From JAWPMV01 sp039819665 (GTDB lineage: Bacteria > Bacteroidota > Bacteroidia > J057), in assembly GCA_039819665.1 (NCBI GenBank), contig JBCBRM010000042.1, positions 1 to 64,000 of the forward strand: a DNA stretch of 64,000 nt, written 5' to 3'. Position numbers and translations under genes: made by a program. Below are positions 17,464 through 27,400 of this stretch, one piece after another (within the stretch, counting starts at the first letter, position 1; every line of letters begins with the position of its first letter). The notes under the pieces were generated by a model. It worked only from the letters and a program-made list of their open reading frames with translations, made no database searches and had not been told where the DNA came from.

Positions 17464-17521
17464 TATAATTGAGAATTAAGCGTAAGCTTTATTATTGAAA
17501 TCTTTCCAAAAAAATTACCGG

Positions 17522-17554
17522 GCGGTTCTCAAATGAGAACCGCTTTTTATTTTT
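17522..17554 (+). terminator. Intrinsic terminator after DUF4783 gene
   Basis: A perfect 9-bp stem (gcggttctc/gagaaccgc) with loop aaat, followed by TTTTTATTTTT. Confidence 0.9.
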
Positions 17555-17599
17555 CCGAATTAATCAGGACTTTTACTGCCAAATAAAGCACATATAGCT

Positions 17600-18457
17600 A
17601 TGCCTGATTTTCTCAATGACCCTCGTACAGATCAAATCATAGAAGCCGCCCTCCAGGAAGATATTGGCCCCGGTGATTATACCAGCCTTTCTACTATACC
17701 TGAAGGACTGCATGCCAAAGCCAGATGCCTGATTAAGGATGAGGGGATATTAGCGGGTATGGAGATCGCCCGCAGGATATTTGAGAAAGTTGATTCCAAA
17801 TTGGAAATGGAGGATCTTCTGGAGGAAGGCACACCTGTAAAATATGGAGACGAAGCTTTTTATGTTAGTGGGGATCCTCGTTCAATTCTACAGGCCGAAC
17901 GTCTGGTCCTGAACATCATGCAACGGATGAGTGGGATTGCAACTTATACAAATAAGGTGAGTAAGGAGCTGGAAGGATTGAAATGTAAAGTACTTGATAC
18001 CCGTAAAACCACACCTTTAATCCGGCATCTTGAAAAATGGGCCGTTCATATTGGAGGAGGAGTTAATCATCGTTTCGGTCTTTATGATATGGTGATGATC
18101 AAAGATAATCACATCGATTATGCAGGAGGCATTCCTCAGGCGATACAAGCCTGCAAAGCTTACCTGAAAGCCCACAAGCTGGACCTCAATATAGAAGTCG
18201 AAACCCGCAACCTCGACGAAGTGAAAATCGCCTTGGCCGAAGGAGGCGTTTATCGTATCATGCTCGACAATATGTCTTTAGAGATGATGAAAGAAGCCGT
18301 TGACCTGATCGACGGTAGAACGCAAACTGAAGCCTCTGGGGGGATTACCGTAGAAAGGGTACGAGCCGTAGGGGAGACAGGGGTAGATTACATCTCTATG
18401 GGAGCGTTGACGCATTCTGTGAAGAGTATGGATATTAGCTTGAAGGCGGTTAAATAA
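17600..18457 (+). CDS. nadC: Nicotinate-nucleotide diphosphorylase (carboxylating)
   Basis: A cytoplasmic enzyme of de novo NAD synthesis: quinolinate + PRPP gives nicotinate mononucleotide, CO2 and diphosphate. Its 285 residues are the usual length. Signature segments are visible: EDIGPGDYTS at the N-terminus, the QAERLVLNIMQRMSGIAT helix, DTRKTTP, the phosphate-binding HIGGGVNHR, KDNHI, and VDYISMGALTHS at the C-terminus. nadA and nadB are not in the window. The preceding gene is separated by a terminator, so nadC has its own promoter within about 50 bp. Confidence 0.96.
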   Translation: MPDFLNDPRTDQIIEAALQEDIGPGDYTSLSTIPEGLHAKARCLIKDEGILAGMEIARRIFEKVDSKLEMEDLLEEGTPVKYGDEAFYVSGDPRSILQAERLVLNIMQRMSGIATYTNKVSKELEGLKCKVLDTRKTTPLIRHLEKWAVHIGGGVNHRFGLYDMVMIKDNHIDYAGGIPQAIQACKAYLKAHKLDLNIEVETRNLDEVKIALAEGGVYRIMLDNMSLEMMKEAVDLIDGRTQTEASGGITVERVRAVGETGVDYISMGALTHSVKSMDISLKAVK

Positions 18458-18481
18458 GTTTCTTTTTTCTTCTTATGTTTC

Positions 18482-18885
18482 TTCCTTCTTTTCCTTAGAT
18501 GAAAAGAAGCAAAAATCAAGCTGCTACAAACCAGCTCACAGTCCTGCCCCCGCGCCCGATGCAGCAACGAGGCCCCGTCGCGCTAGGGGGACGTGTTGGC
18601 TTTGATATTTCTAAAGGCTTGTCCTGATTTCATTCCAATAACCGTAGCCGTTAATTGCTATCAACGGCAATAAATCATAAATCCTTAATCCCACCATCCG
18701 TCCCCATGCGCGATGGCCCGGCAGCGACAATCGGGAAAAGGGGCGGCTAAGTGCGGCTGGTTCTTGGCGCTGCGATTTTGGCTCCACCTTTTCTAAAAAG
18801 GTGGAAATAAACCCAAATAAAAAAGATGGAAATAAGTCCCAAAGTCATCACACCAAAAGAAAAGTAAAAACAAAAAAAGAAGGAA
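18482..18885. repeat. Candidate noncoding mobile repeat element with 11-bp inverted ends
   Basis: A gene-free stretch of about 400 bp bounded by an exact 11-bp inverted repeat (ttccttctttt at 18482-18492, aaaagaaggaa at 18875-18885) inside longer pyrimidine-/purine-rich arms. The core is strikingly GC-rich compared with the AT-rich surroundings (for example cctgcccccgcgcccgatgc). It holds a 9-bp hairpin at 18784-18804 (ccacctttt/aaaaggtgg) and a near-direct repeat of ggaaataa(a/g)tccc-like sequence after it. No protein is convincing in any frame. The structure suggests a MITE-like intergenic repeat; copies elsewhere in the genome would be needed to prove it. Confidence 0.5.
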
Positions 18886-18991
18886 CCAGCTTAATGAGAA
18901 TTCTTTCTATAGACTATCGACTTCCTATAAATGAAGAACATTCTCCCTGGCTCCTCTGTTAAGATCTGGTTAATCTTTAGCTTAGATGCAG

Positions 18992-19546
18992 TTATTTCTC
19001 TGACAGACTTTTCGCCTGCTTAATCCATTCATTTCTTTCGATAACGGCCACATTTATTCCCAAAGCTTCGGCAAGTTTCTGCAAATCTGCTGCTTTCAAC
19101 CCTCCGATCTGGGCAAATTGGAAAATGCCAATGGCATTCATTTTGGTTTCAGTCGCGGGACCTATCCCTTTGATTCTTTTGAGATTTTGTTTGTTAGCAG
19201 CATCACCTGAGCCCCAGGGAGAAGAGGTATCCGTAGACTTTTCAACCTTAGGAGTAGCCTGAATTATACTGCTTTCTGCTTTCTTTGAATCTATAGACTT
19301 CTTCTCCTTGATAGAAGTTTTTGAGGACTTATTGCTTTTGGGGGTTTTCTTTTTTTCCTCCTTCTGCAATGCCTCATGCTTCTCTTTTAAGGCTTTATAC
19401 TTTTTAGAAAGCTTACTTAGCTTTTCTTCCAGTTGATTTATTTTTCGGTTCAGTTTTCGCTCAGACTTATAACTTTCTTTCAAAGATTTTTCCAAATCCT
19501 TGTTAGCTTTTTTGTAAGCTTTGAGCTTTTTCTCAGCTTTTCCCAC
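18992..19546 (-). CDS. Coiled-coil protein with C-terminal helix-hairpin-helix domain
   Basis: The 184-residue cytoplasmic protein has two parts. Residues 1-65 are a very basic, Lys/Glu/Leu coiled coil, followed by a Lys/Ser-rich linker to about 115. The last ~65 residues form a helix-hairpin-helix domain of the type found in H3TH/DUF4332-like proteins (LKRIKGIGPATETKMNAIGI, then FAQIGGLKAADLQKLAEALGI, NEWIKQAKSL). Such domains bind DNA non-specifically through the GIGP hairpin. A nucleoid or DNA-binding role is plausible; no nuclease domain is present. An intrinsic terminator on the same strand lies about 80 bp upstream of the start. Confidence 0.8.
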   Translation of the reverse strand: MGKAEKKLKAYKKANKDLEKSLKESYKSERKLNRKINQLEEKLSKLSKKYKALKEKHEALQKEEKKKTPKSNKSSKTSIKEKKSIDSKKAESSIIQATPKVEKSTDTSSPWGSGDAANKQNLKRIKGIGPATETKMNAIGIFQFAQIGGLKAADLQKLAEALGINVAVIERNEWIKQAKSLSEK

Positions 19547-19876
19547 AGTTCGTACTTAAATTAAGAAATTGTTAAGTAATGTTAACTTAAAGTTAAGTCA
19601 TTTTCCTCTCTAGACAAAATTCCTCGAAAAATAAAAGCCCGAATCCTGAGGGGATTTCGGGCATTAGTACTAGATAGGGAATAAATAAGTTTTTCGAGTG
19701 ATCTATAAACTCCCTGTGAACATTGACTCATTAAAGCTTACAGATACTTAGACGCTGAATTCCTATAGAATCCTTCGCGTCAATAATTTTTTTTGAATAA
19801 TCGTATCATAAGAGACCTGGAAAGGAAATCCCCGACCTTAATTTGTATCTTTCCCCCTATCAAGACTTATTAGTAT
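19547..19876. other. Divergent intergenic region with a leftward terminator; small RNA possible
   Basis: No protein gene is seen in 330 bp. The region lies between divergently transcribed genes yet contains a terminator pointing left (19627-19662). A minus-strand transcript starting around 19780-19800 (TTGACG ... TATAGG, read leftward, at about 19788-19762) would end there after roughly 130 bases. Confidence 0.4.
19627..19662 (-). terminator. Intrinsic terminator on the minus strand, upstream of the HhH gene
   Basis: The arms gcccgaatcc (19637-19646) and ggatttcgggc (19652-19662) form a stem with a single bulge. Read leftward it is followed by TTTTATTTTTCG. No minus-strand gene ends upstream, so it terminates a small RNA or acts as an attenuator for the HhH gene. 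Confidence 0.65.
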
Positions 19877-21178
19877 ATGCGCCTTTTCTTCCTCTGCTCA
19901 ATTCTATACCTATCCCTTTTTATGCTAAAAGGGCAAAATTCCTTTCCCTTCCCAGAAGAAATAGAGATTGTTGAGCAGCCTATTTATCCGATTCCTGATC
20001 AAGCAATCATCAATAGTGGAAAGGTACTTTTGATCCAGATGGCTTATGCGCGGGATCAGGTGCTCAATATGGAAGATGTTCAAAATGCACTTTGGGATCA
20101 GGTCTATAGTGTCGACTTGGTTTTTACTAAATACCCAGAGGATACGAGTAAATGGAGGACCAATTATGATGTACTGATGAAAGGGAGATTGGAGTCTCTG
20201 CATAAATTGGATACAAGTCTGTTTTATAAGGAAGGGATCAAATGGCGTTATGTGCTTCAGACAGAATGTAAGACTGAACCGGAAGCTATGCAATATTTCC
20301 ATGGTTTTGTACTTCGCCTCGAGCCGGGAAGACCTTTAGAAGATATGCCAGAAGAAATTGTAGAGGAGGTGAAAGTAAAATCTAGACCCAAAAGGCCTAG
20401 ATATACCCAACCCAGTGACTCTTTAGCAGACTTTCTGGATAAACATCCAGAAATGGGAGAAATCGCTTCGATTATTTATGGCAAAGTCGGAAAATTGAAA
20501 GATTCCAGTGTGTTTAGAATCATGAGAAGACATCCTGAATGGAAGGATATGTTGGTAGTTATGGATTGGACGGCGAGTATGTACGTAAATCGTGCAAGTG
20601 TACTAAACTGGTATCGGAGGCAAACAGATCAGGATCGGATCAAACATCTGGTATTTTTCAATGATGGAAACTGGACTCCACATGGGGGCAAGAAGATTGG
20701 AAAAACCGGGGGAATATATCATTCGAGGCCTTATGATTTTGATAAAATCCTAAGGCTCATGTATAAGGTGAGAAAAAACGGATTAGGAGGTGATCCTGCA
20801 GAAAATGATATCGAGGCCTTACTGGTTGCTTCTCGCAGCCTGGCTGATTACGAGGACATCATTTTTCTTCCAGATAGAAATACCTCTATTAGAGATTTAC
20901 GCTTATTAATTAGATTAAAGAAGCCAGTTCGAATTTTACTTTTCCGAAATAAGAAAGTGAAACAAAGAGGAGTAGGAAGAAACAGTGGAAAGCTTGTCGC
21001 TAACAATTACATTCATCCGCATTATTTAACCCTGGCCAGTTTTACTGGGGGGTCTATTCATACTGATACCCGTGACTTATATCATTTGGACGAACTAAAG
21101 GCCGGAGAGACCGTACGATTTGGCAGGTATGAATATAAGAAGCAGCCAAACGGAACGTTTAGGGTAATTAGTAGGTGA
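19877..21178 (+). CDS. Exported von Willebrand factor A-like protein
   Basis: The 433-residue protein has a signal peptide (cleavage near LKG/QN). The N-terminal ~165 residues are mixed alpha/beta with no recognised family, followed by a basic Pro-rich linker. From about residue 222 is a vWA-like fold. Strand 1 is DMLVVMDWTAS with a MIDAS-like D230-x-T232-x-S234 motif. Then come HLVFFNDG, the GGDPAENDIEALL segment, strand DIIFLPDR, and a final strand RILLFR. The MIDAS suggests divalent metal-dependent protein binding in the periplasm. It precedes the alpha-2-macroglobulin gene on the same strand, 252 bp apart. A functional link is possible but unproven. Confidence 0.75.
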   Translation: MRLFFLCSILYLSLFMLKGQNSFPFPEEIEIVEQPIYPIPDQAIINSGKVLLIQMAYARDQVLNMEDVQNALWDQVYSVDLVFTKYPEDTSKWRTNYDVLMKGRLESLHKLDTSLFYKEGIKWRYVLQTECKTEPEAMQYFHGFVLRLEPGRPLEDMPEEIVEEVKVKSRPKRPRYTQPSDSLADFLDKHPEMGEIASIIYGKVGKLKDSSVFRIMRRHPEWKDMLVVMDWTASMYVNRASVLNWYRRQTDQDRIKHLVFFNDGNWTPHGGKKIGKTGGIYHSRPYDFDKILRLMYKVRKNGLGGDPAENDIEALLVASRSLADYEDIIFLPDRNTSIRDLRLLIRLKKPVRILLFRNKKVKQRGVGRNSGKLVANNYIHPHYLTLASFTGGSIHTDTRDLYHLDELKAGETVRFGRYEYKKQPNGTFRVISR

Positions 21179-21430
21179 GTAGAGGGATTTTTTCTGCTCG
21201 AGCTGTCATATAGCCTCACAATAACAAAGGAGTTTGGAGCTGATTTCAATACCAAATTGAATTTCCAATTAGGAAAATTATGGAATTATTCGAAAAATAC
21301 TATCTTATCAATGAGCTTGAATAACAGGGGTATAAACCAAAAAAATATGAAGTATTGCCTCTGACATAGAAATAATTCCCCATTTGAATTTCACAGCCAC
21401 ATCGCAGCAACAACAAACAATCCCGTTACA

Positions 21431-24400
21431 ATGAAATTCCGCATCACGACATTTTGTAGTATACTTTTATTTTTTTTCCACTCATCCATTTTGGCACAAA
21501 ACACAAACTATTCTGACTCCTGGAAAAGAGTTGACTCCTTGCTAAATAAGGGCCTGACCCGCAGTGCGCTTGATCTCGTAAACGATATCCGCAGCCAGGC
21601 CATCTCAGAAGAAAATTCTCAACAAAACATTAAGGCGCTGGCTGAGCAGATTAAACTGGAAAGTATTATCCAGGAAAAATCAGATTCTCTGGCAATCCGA
21701 ATGCTTGAAACTGAAATCGACAAAGCCAAAAGTCCTGAAAAGCAGATCCTGAGTTCCTTATTAGCCTCGGCGTATTGGAACTATTATCAAAACAATCGAT
21801 ACCAGATTCTCAACCGTACTCAATTGGAGGAGGCCAGTACGGATTTCCAAACCTGGGATGCACGGACCTTTCAGGGCGAAATCATTTGTTTGTATGAAGA
21901 ATCCATAAAAGAAAAAGACGCCTTACAGAAGCTTCCGGTTCGAGATTTCGAAGCCATCATTGAAAAAGCTAAGGATTCAGAACTATATAGACCGAGTCTC
22001 TATGATTTATTGGCCCATAAAGCCTTAGACTATCTGCTTACTCGTCAATATGGGATCATCGATCCCATCGAGACTTTTGACTTTGATTTTGAACCGCTCA
22101 TGGTTTCAGCGGAGGATTTCCAAAAATTGAACTGGGATAATCCGGAGAAATTGGCTCGTGAAATCAGAACCTTTGGTCTTTTTCAGGAATTGATTGCTGA
22201 GCATAAGGGGAAAAATGATAAAGCCTTTATAGATGTCGAACTCAAGCGACTCAAATACATAAAGAACCATGCAACTGGAGATGAGGGTGAGAAAGAGGCT
22301 GCCTTTAAGAAGGAACTTGAAGCTTTAGCCAAAGTAGCACCTAAAGAAGCAATTACAGGAGAAGTATTATTTGAAATTGCTTCATTGAAGGCAAATCTGG
22401 GCTCCAAATATAATGCAGATGAGGGAGAGGATTTTCGCTGGGAGAAAAAAGAGGCTTTGGAGCTATGTGAGAAGATCATTCAGGATTATCCAGAAACTTA
22501 TGGGGGGAGTCAGGCTGAGAATCTTAAAATTAGCATCGAAAGGCCAAGTTTAGAATTAAGCATGGAAGAGGTCTATTTCCCTAATGCCCCTTTACTTGCG
22601 AAAATCAGGTATAAAAACCCTGAGTCAGTATGCTTCCGGATTGTTGAACTTAGTGAAAAGTTGAGCAATACCCGCAATCAAAGCAATTATTATAAGAAAC
22701 TACTCAAAGAAGGACGTTCTGTCAGAAACTGGTCGATTGCACTCAAAAATGAAAAAGATTATCAGGACCACAGTACAGAGATAGCGATAGATGAATTGAA
22801 AAATGGCCGCTATGTCTTGCTGGCTTCCTTTAGCGATAAATTTGAATTGGATAAAGACCTGATTCAGCATCAGGAGTTTCAGGTGAGTGGTATTGCTTAT
22901 TTCCTCCAGTCTGGAATTGAAGCCGGGAAGCAAGGCATGTACATCCGTGATCGCGAAACAGGTGCAGCCTTATCAGGTGCCAAACTTCAGGTCTATGAGG
23001 AAAGTCGGAGAGCAGAAAAAATGAAGAAACGAGGACCCAGCCTCACAGCTAACAAGGAAGGCTTTGTAGCCTTTGATTTTCAAGAACAATACGGAAGGGC
23101 GCAATACATCATCAAACATAAAAAAGATGTATTGTACTCAAGCAAAATGTATCGATACCGGGGACGTCCCTATGGAGAGGAAAGAGCTCGTCAAGTCATA
23201 CACTTTTTTACTGATAGAAAAATCTACCGTCCAGGCCAGACCATTTACTTCAAAGCGATTGCCATGGAGTCAATGAGAAACAGCCACATGCTCAAGAAAA
23301 ATCATAGCCTTGAAATCAAATTTAACGATGTAAATGGACAGGAGATCAAAAAGCTTAGCCTAAAAACCAACGACTTTGGATCGGTTCAGGGCAGTTTTAC
23401 TGCCCCCAATAATGGCTTGACCGGTCGTATGTCAATTATGACAGATGGTGGATATACTGATTTGAGTGTCGAGGAATACAAGCGCCCTAAATTTGAAGTA
23501 ACTTTTGACCCAGTTGAAGGAGAATATAGCTTGAATGATGAGGTAGAAGTAAAAGGTTTTGCGAAAGCTTTTGCTGGTTCGAATATAGATGGAGCCAAAG
23601 TTAGCTACCGCGTAGTAAGAGGCGCTAATTTCCCTTATTGGTATAGAGGATGGAGAGGTGGAAGAATGTATCCCCGATTTGGAAGTGAAAAGGAAATCAC
23701 AAATGGAGAGACAGAAACAGATATCGAAGGAAAATTCAGCATTTCGTTTACGGCTGAAGCAGACAAGAAAATTGACCGCAAATTTCTGCCAGTATTTTAT
23801 TACCGGCTATATGCGGATGTCGTAGATATCAGTGGAGAAACCCATTCTGCTCAGGCCTATGTGCAGGTCGCTTATACCAGTCTTGATTTGAGCATGACTG
23901 TATCTGAGGTAGTTTGGCAGGGGAAAGCAGATAGTCTGCAAATCAATACAGTCAACCATAATGGAAGTCCCTTATCTGCAAAAGGTACATTAACCATCAA
24001 TCAACTAGAAGCTCCCAAACAGATATTTCGTACAAGAAAATGGCCTGCGCCCGACCAGCCAATAATGAGCAAAGCAGAATTCACAAAGAATTTTCCAAAT
24101 ACTGTTTACAAAGATGAGGATCAGGTACAAAGCTGGCCCAAAACAGAATTGAAAACTAGAGAGCTGGATTTGGAGGGTATGACCCAAGTGGGCATAGATG
24201 ACTTACTTCAGGGGGCTAAGAATGGAAAGTATGAAGTTGTTCTGACAGTTAAAGATCCCTCAGGCGAGGAGTTGAAATTACAAAGGTTTTTTAGTTATGA
24301 AGATCCCGAAGATAAGACTCCTTCAGTTCCCGTAGTTCTTGATGCAAGTTTAGAAAATAAAGCCTATGAACCCGGCCAAACAGCGGTCTTGAACCTGCAA

Positions 24401-27400
24401 AGTTCAGTTAAGCGCCTTTGGGTACTTTATGAGGTAACGCAGGGAGGAAAGGTCTTACAGCGCGATTACATACGTCTTAAAGGAAAGAAAGGGGAAAAGA
24501 TCGACATAGTGCTCAAAGAAGAACATAGAGGCGGATTAGGGGTAGGAGTTTATGCCATATATAATAATGAGTTCAAATCTGAACGCAAAAATATCAGTAT
24601 TCCCTGGACCAATAAGCAACTCAAGCTTTCCTGGACAACTTTCAGAAGCAAACTAAGTCCCGGGCAGGAGGAAGAATGGCGTTTAAAGATTAGTGGCCCC
24701 AAAGGAGAAAAGGTTGCTGCCGAAATGGTAGCCAGTTTGTATGATGAATCTTTGGATGAATTTCGCAGCAATTATTTCGGAATGAGCCTATATGGAAGCA
24801 ATTATTCGAGTGCTGCCTGGAATGTTGACTATGGTTTTGCTTGGAACAATTCCTATCGAATCTCTGACCTGCCTTATCCACCTCGCAAATACTACAATGC
24901 CAGAGATTACGATCGTCTGATTGCTATTTCTGCATTTGGATATGGTGGGGGAGGAAGAATGATGATGAAATCCAGAGCGGTTGGCGCAAGAAGCAGGATG
25001 AATGATCAGGATTTACCTGTCGCCTCTATGCCTGCACCAAGTAGGGAGGCAGAAACTATCTCTGCACCCGCAGCAGACGCAGATAAATATCGGGATTCGG
25101 AAAATGCAGATTTTGATGGGACACTCGATCTTTATGAAAAAGGAGGAGAAGATGATATGACTCAAGCTGAAGAGACAGGAGCTAAACCTACTTCCGAAGT
25201 CCCCATCCGAACCAATCTCCAGGAAACCGCATTCTTCTTTCCGCAGCTGGAAACCAATGCAGAAGGAGAAGTGGTCCTGAGTTTTAAAATACCTGAAGCC
25301 CTTACTCGATGGAAGTTCCTGGGACTGGCTCACACCAAGGACCTCAAAGTAGGGACCATCGGTGGAAATACAGTTACCCAAAAGGAACTGATGGTTTTTC
25401 CCAATATGCCACGCTTCCTGAGAGAAGGCGACAAACTGGCCTTTACCGCAAAAATCTCCAACCTGAGTGAAAAAGCTTTAAGCGGAAATGCAGAAGTACG
25501 CTTGCTGGATGCATTGACTATGCAGCCGGTTGAGAGCTACTTCGACCTCAATACTAAAGTGCAGAAGTTTGAAGTAAAAGAAGGTCAGAGTACAGTAGTA
25601 AGCTGGGAAATTGAAGTGCCGGAAAATGTGCAGGCTGTAGTTACACAAGTGATTGCTTCTGCTGGAGAGTTTTCAGATGGAGAGGAAAATGTCCTCCCGA
25701 TTCTGAAAAACAGCATGCTGGTTACGGAATCTTTGCCTTTAGCCGTTAGAGGAGAAGAGCAAAAGACCTATACCTTTAAAAAACTGGCAAATTCAGGAGC
25801 ATCTGAAACGCTGAAGCATCACAATTTGACCCTGGAATTCAGTTCCAATCCCGCCTGGTATGCCGTTCAATCCCTGCCGTATCTCATGGAATATCCCCAC
25901 GAGTGTACCGAGCAGATCTTTAGTCGCTTCTATGCAAATGCTTTGGCCACCCATGTCGCCAATTCTTCCCCCCGCGTTCAGCAGATATTCAATCAGTGGA
26001 AATTGGATGCACAGAAACTGAGCAAAGATCAGGGAGCCCTGCTTTCCAATCTGGAAAAGAATCAGGAACTCAAAGCTGTTTTGCTAGAAGAAACTCCTTG
26101 GGTACTCAATGCCCGTTCGGAGTCCGAGCGTAAAAGACGAATCGGTCTTTTATTCGACCTGAACCGTATGCAGTCTGAATTCGCCAAAGCCAATAAGCAA
26201 TTGGAAGAGCGTCAGAATGGAAACGGAGCTTTCTCCTGGTTCCCGGGCATGAGAGACAGTCGCTACATCACCCAATTGATCGTAACGGGCATTGGGCACA
26301 TGGATAAGCTGGGTGTAAATAGTGGAAACCCAGAAATTAATGGGATAGGAGCAAGAGGGCTGGCCTATCTGGACAACACAATCAGAGAGGATTATCAAAA
26401 CCTCAAAAAACACAAAGCCAATCTGGAAGAAGATCATTTGGGGTATACCCAGATTCAGTATCTATATGCACGTTCCTTTTATCCCAATGTTCCAGTCGCT
26501 CCCAAAAATGTGGAGGCCTATAATTACTATGCCGGTCAGGCGAAAAAGTTTTGGTTGAGCAAGAGTAAATACATGCAGGGAATGTTGGCACTTTTCAACT
26601 TTAGATCTGGTGATCCTAAGGTATCAGGAGATATCCTGAAATCTCTGAAAGAAAATGCGGTATTTAATGAGGAATTGGGCATGTATTGGAAAGATGCTAC
26701 CAGCGGGTGGTACTGGTATCAGGCACCAATTGAGCGTCATTCCTTATTATTGGAGGCTTTTCAGGAAGCGGGTAAAGATGAGGAGGCTGTAGAGGAACTG
26801 AAAATCTGGTTGCTCAAGAATAAACAGACCAATGATTGGAAAACAACGCGTGCTACCGTAGCGGCGATTAATGCCTTGCTATCGAGCGGAACGGATTGGC
26901 TAGAGTCAAGCGAATTGGTTGAAATAGTAGTTGGTGGAGAAAATATTGACCCTAAAACTCGTCCAGATGCACAAGTAGAGGCGGGAACGGGATATTTCAT
27001 GACTTCTTGGGCCGCTCAGGAAATCAATGCTGAGAAAGCGACCATTAGCCTGAATAAGAAGGATAAAGGCATTGCCTGGGGGGCTATGTACTGGCAGTAT
27101 TTTGAGCAATTGGATAAGATTACTTTTGCCGAAACGCCTTTATCCTTAAAAAAGCAGCTCTTCCTCAAGAAGAATAGCCCTGAAGGTCCCAAACTGATCG
27201 CCATTTCAGACAGCAGCCAGATCGAAAGAGGTGATAAGATAACGGTTCGGGTAGAACTGCGAGTTGATAGAGCGATGGAGTATGTTCACATGAAAGACAT
27301 GCGAGCGGCTGCTTTTGAGCCAACAGAAACTTTGTCTCGCTATAAGTACAAGGCAGGATTGGGATGGTACCAAAGTACACGGGATGTAGCTACGCATTTC

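Noticed and set aside
18482..18885. Decayed transposase or protein gene in the GC-rich core
   Set aside because: No frame of useful length or recognisable motif; inverted ends fit a noncoding repeat better.
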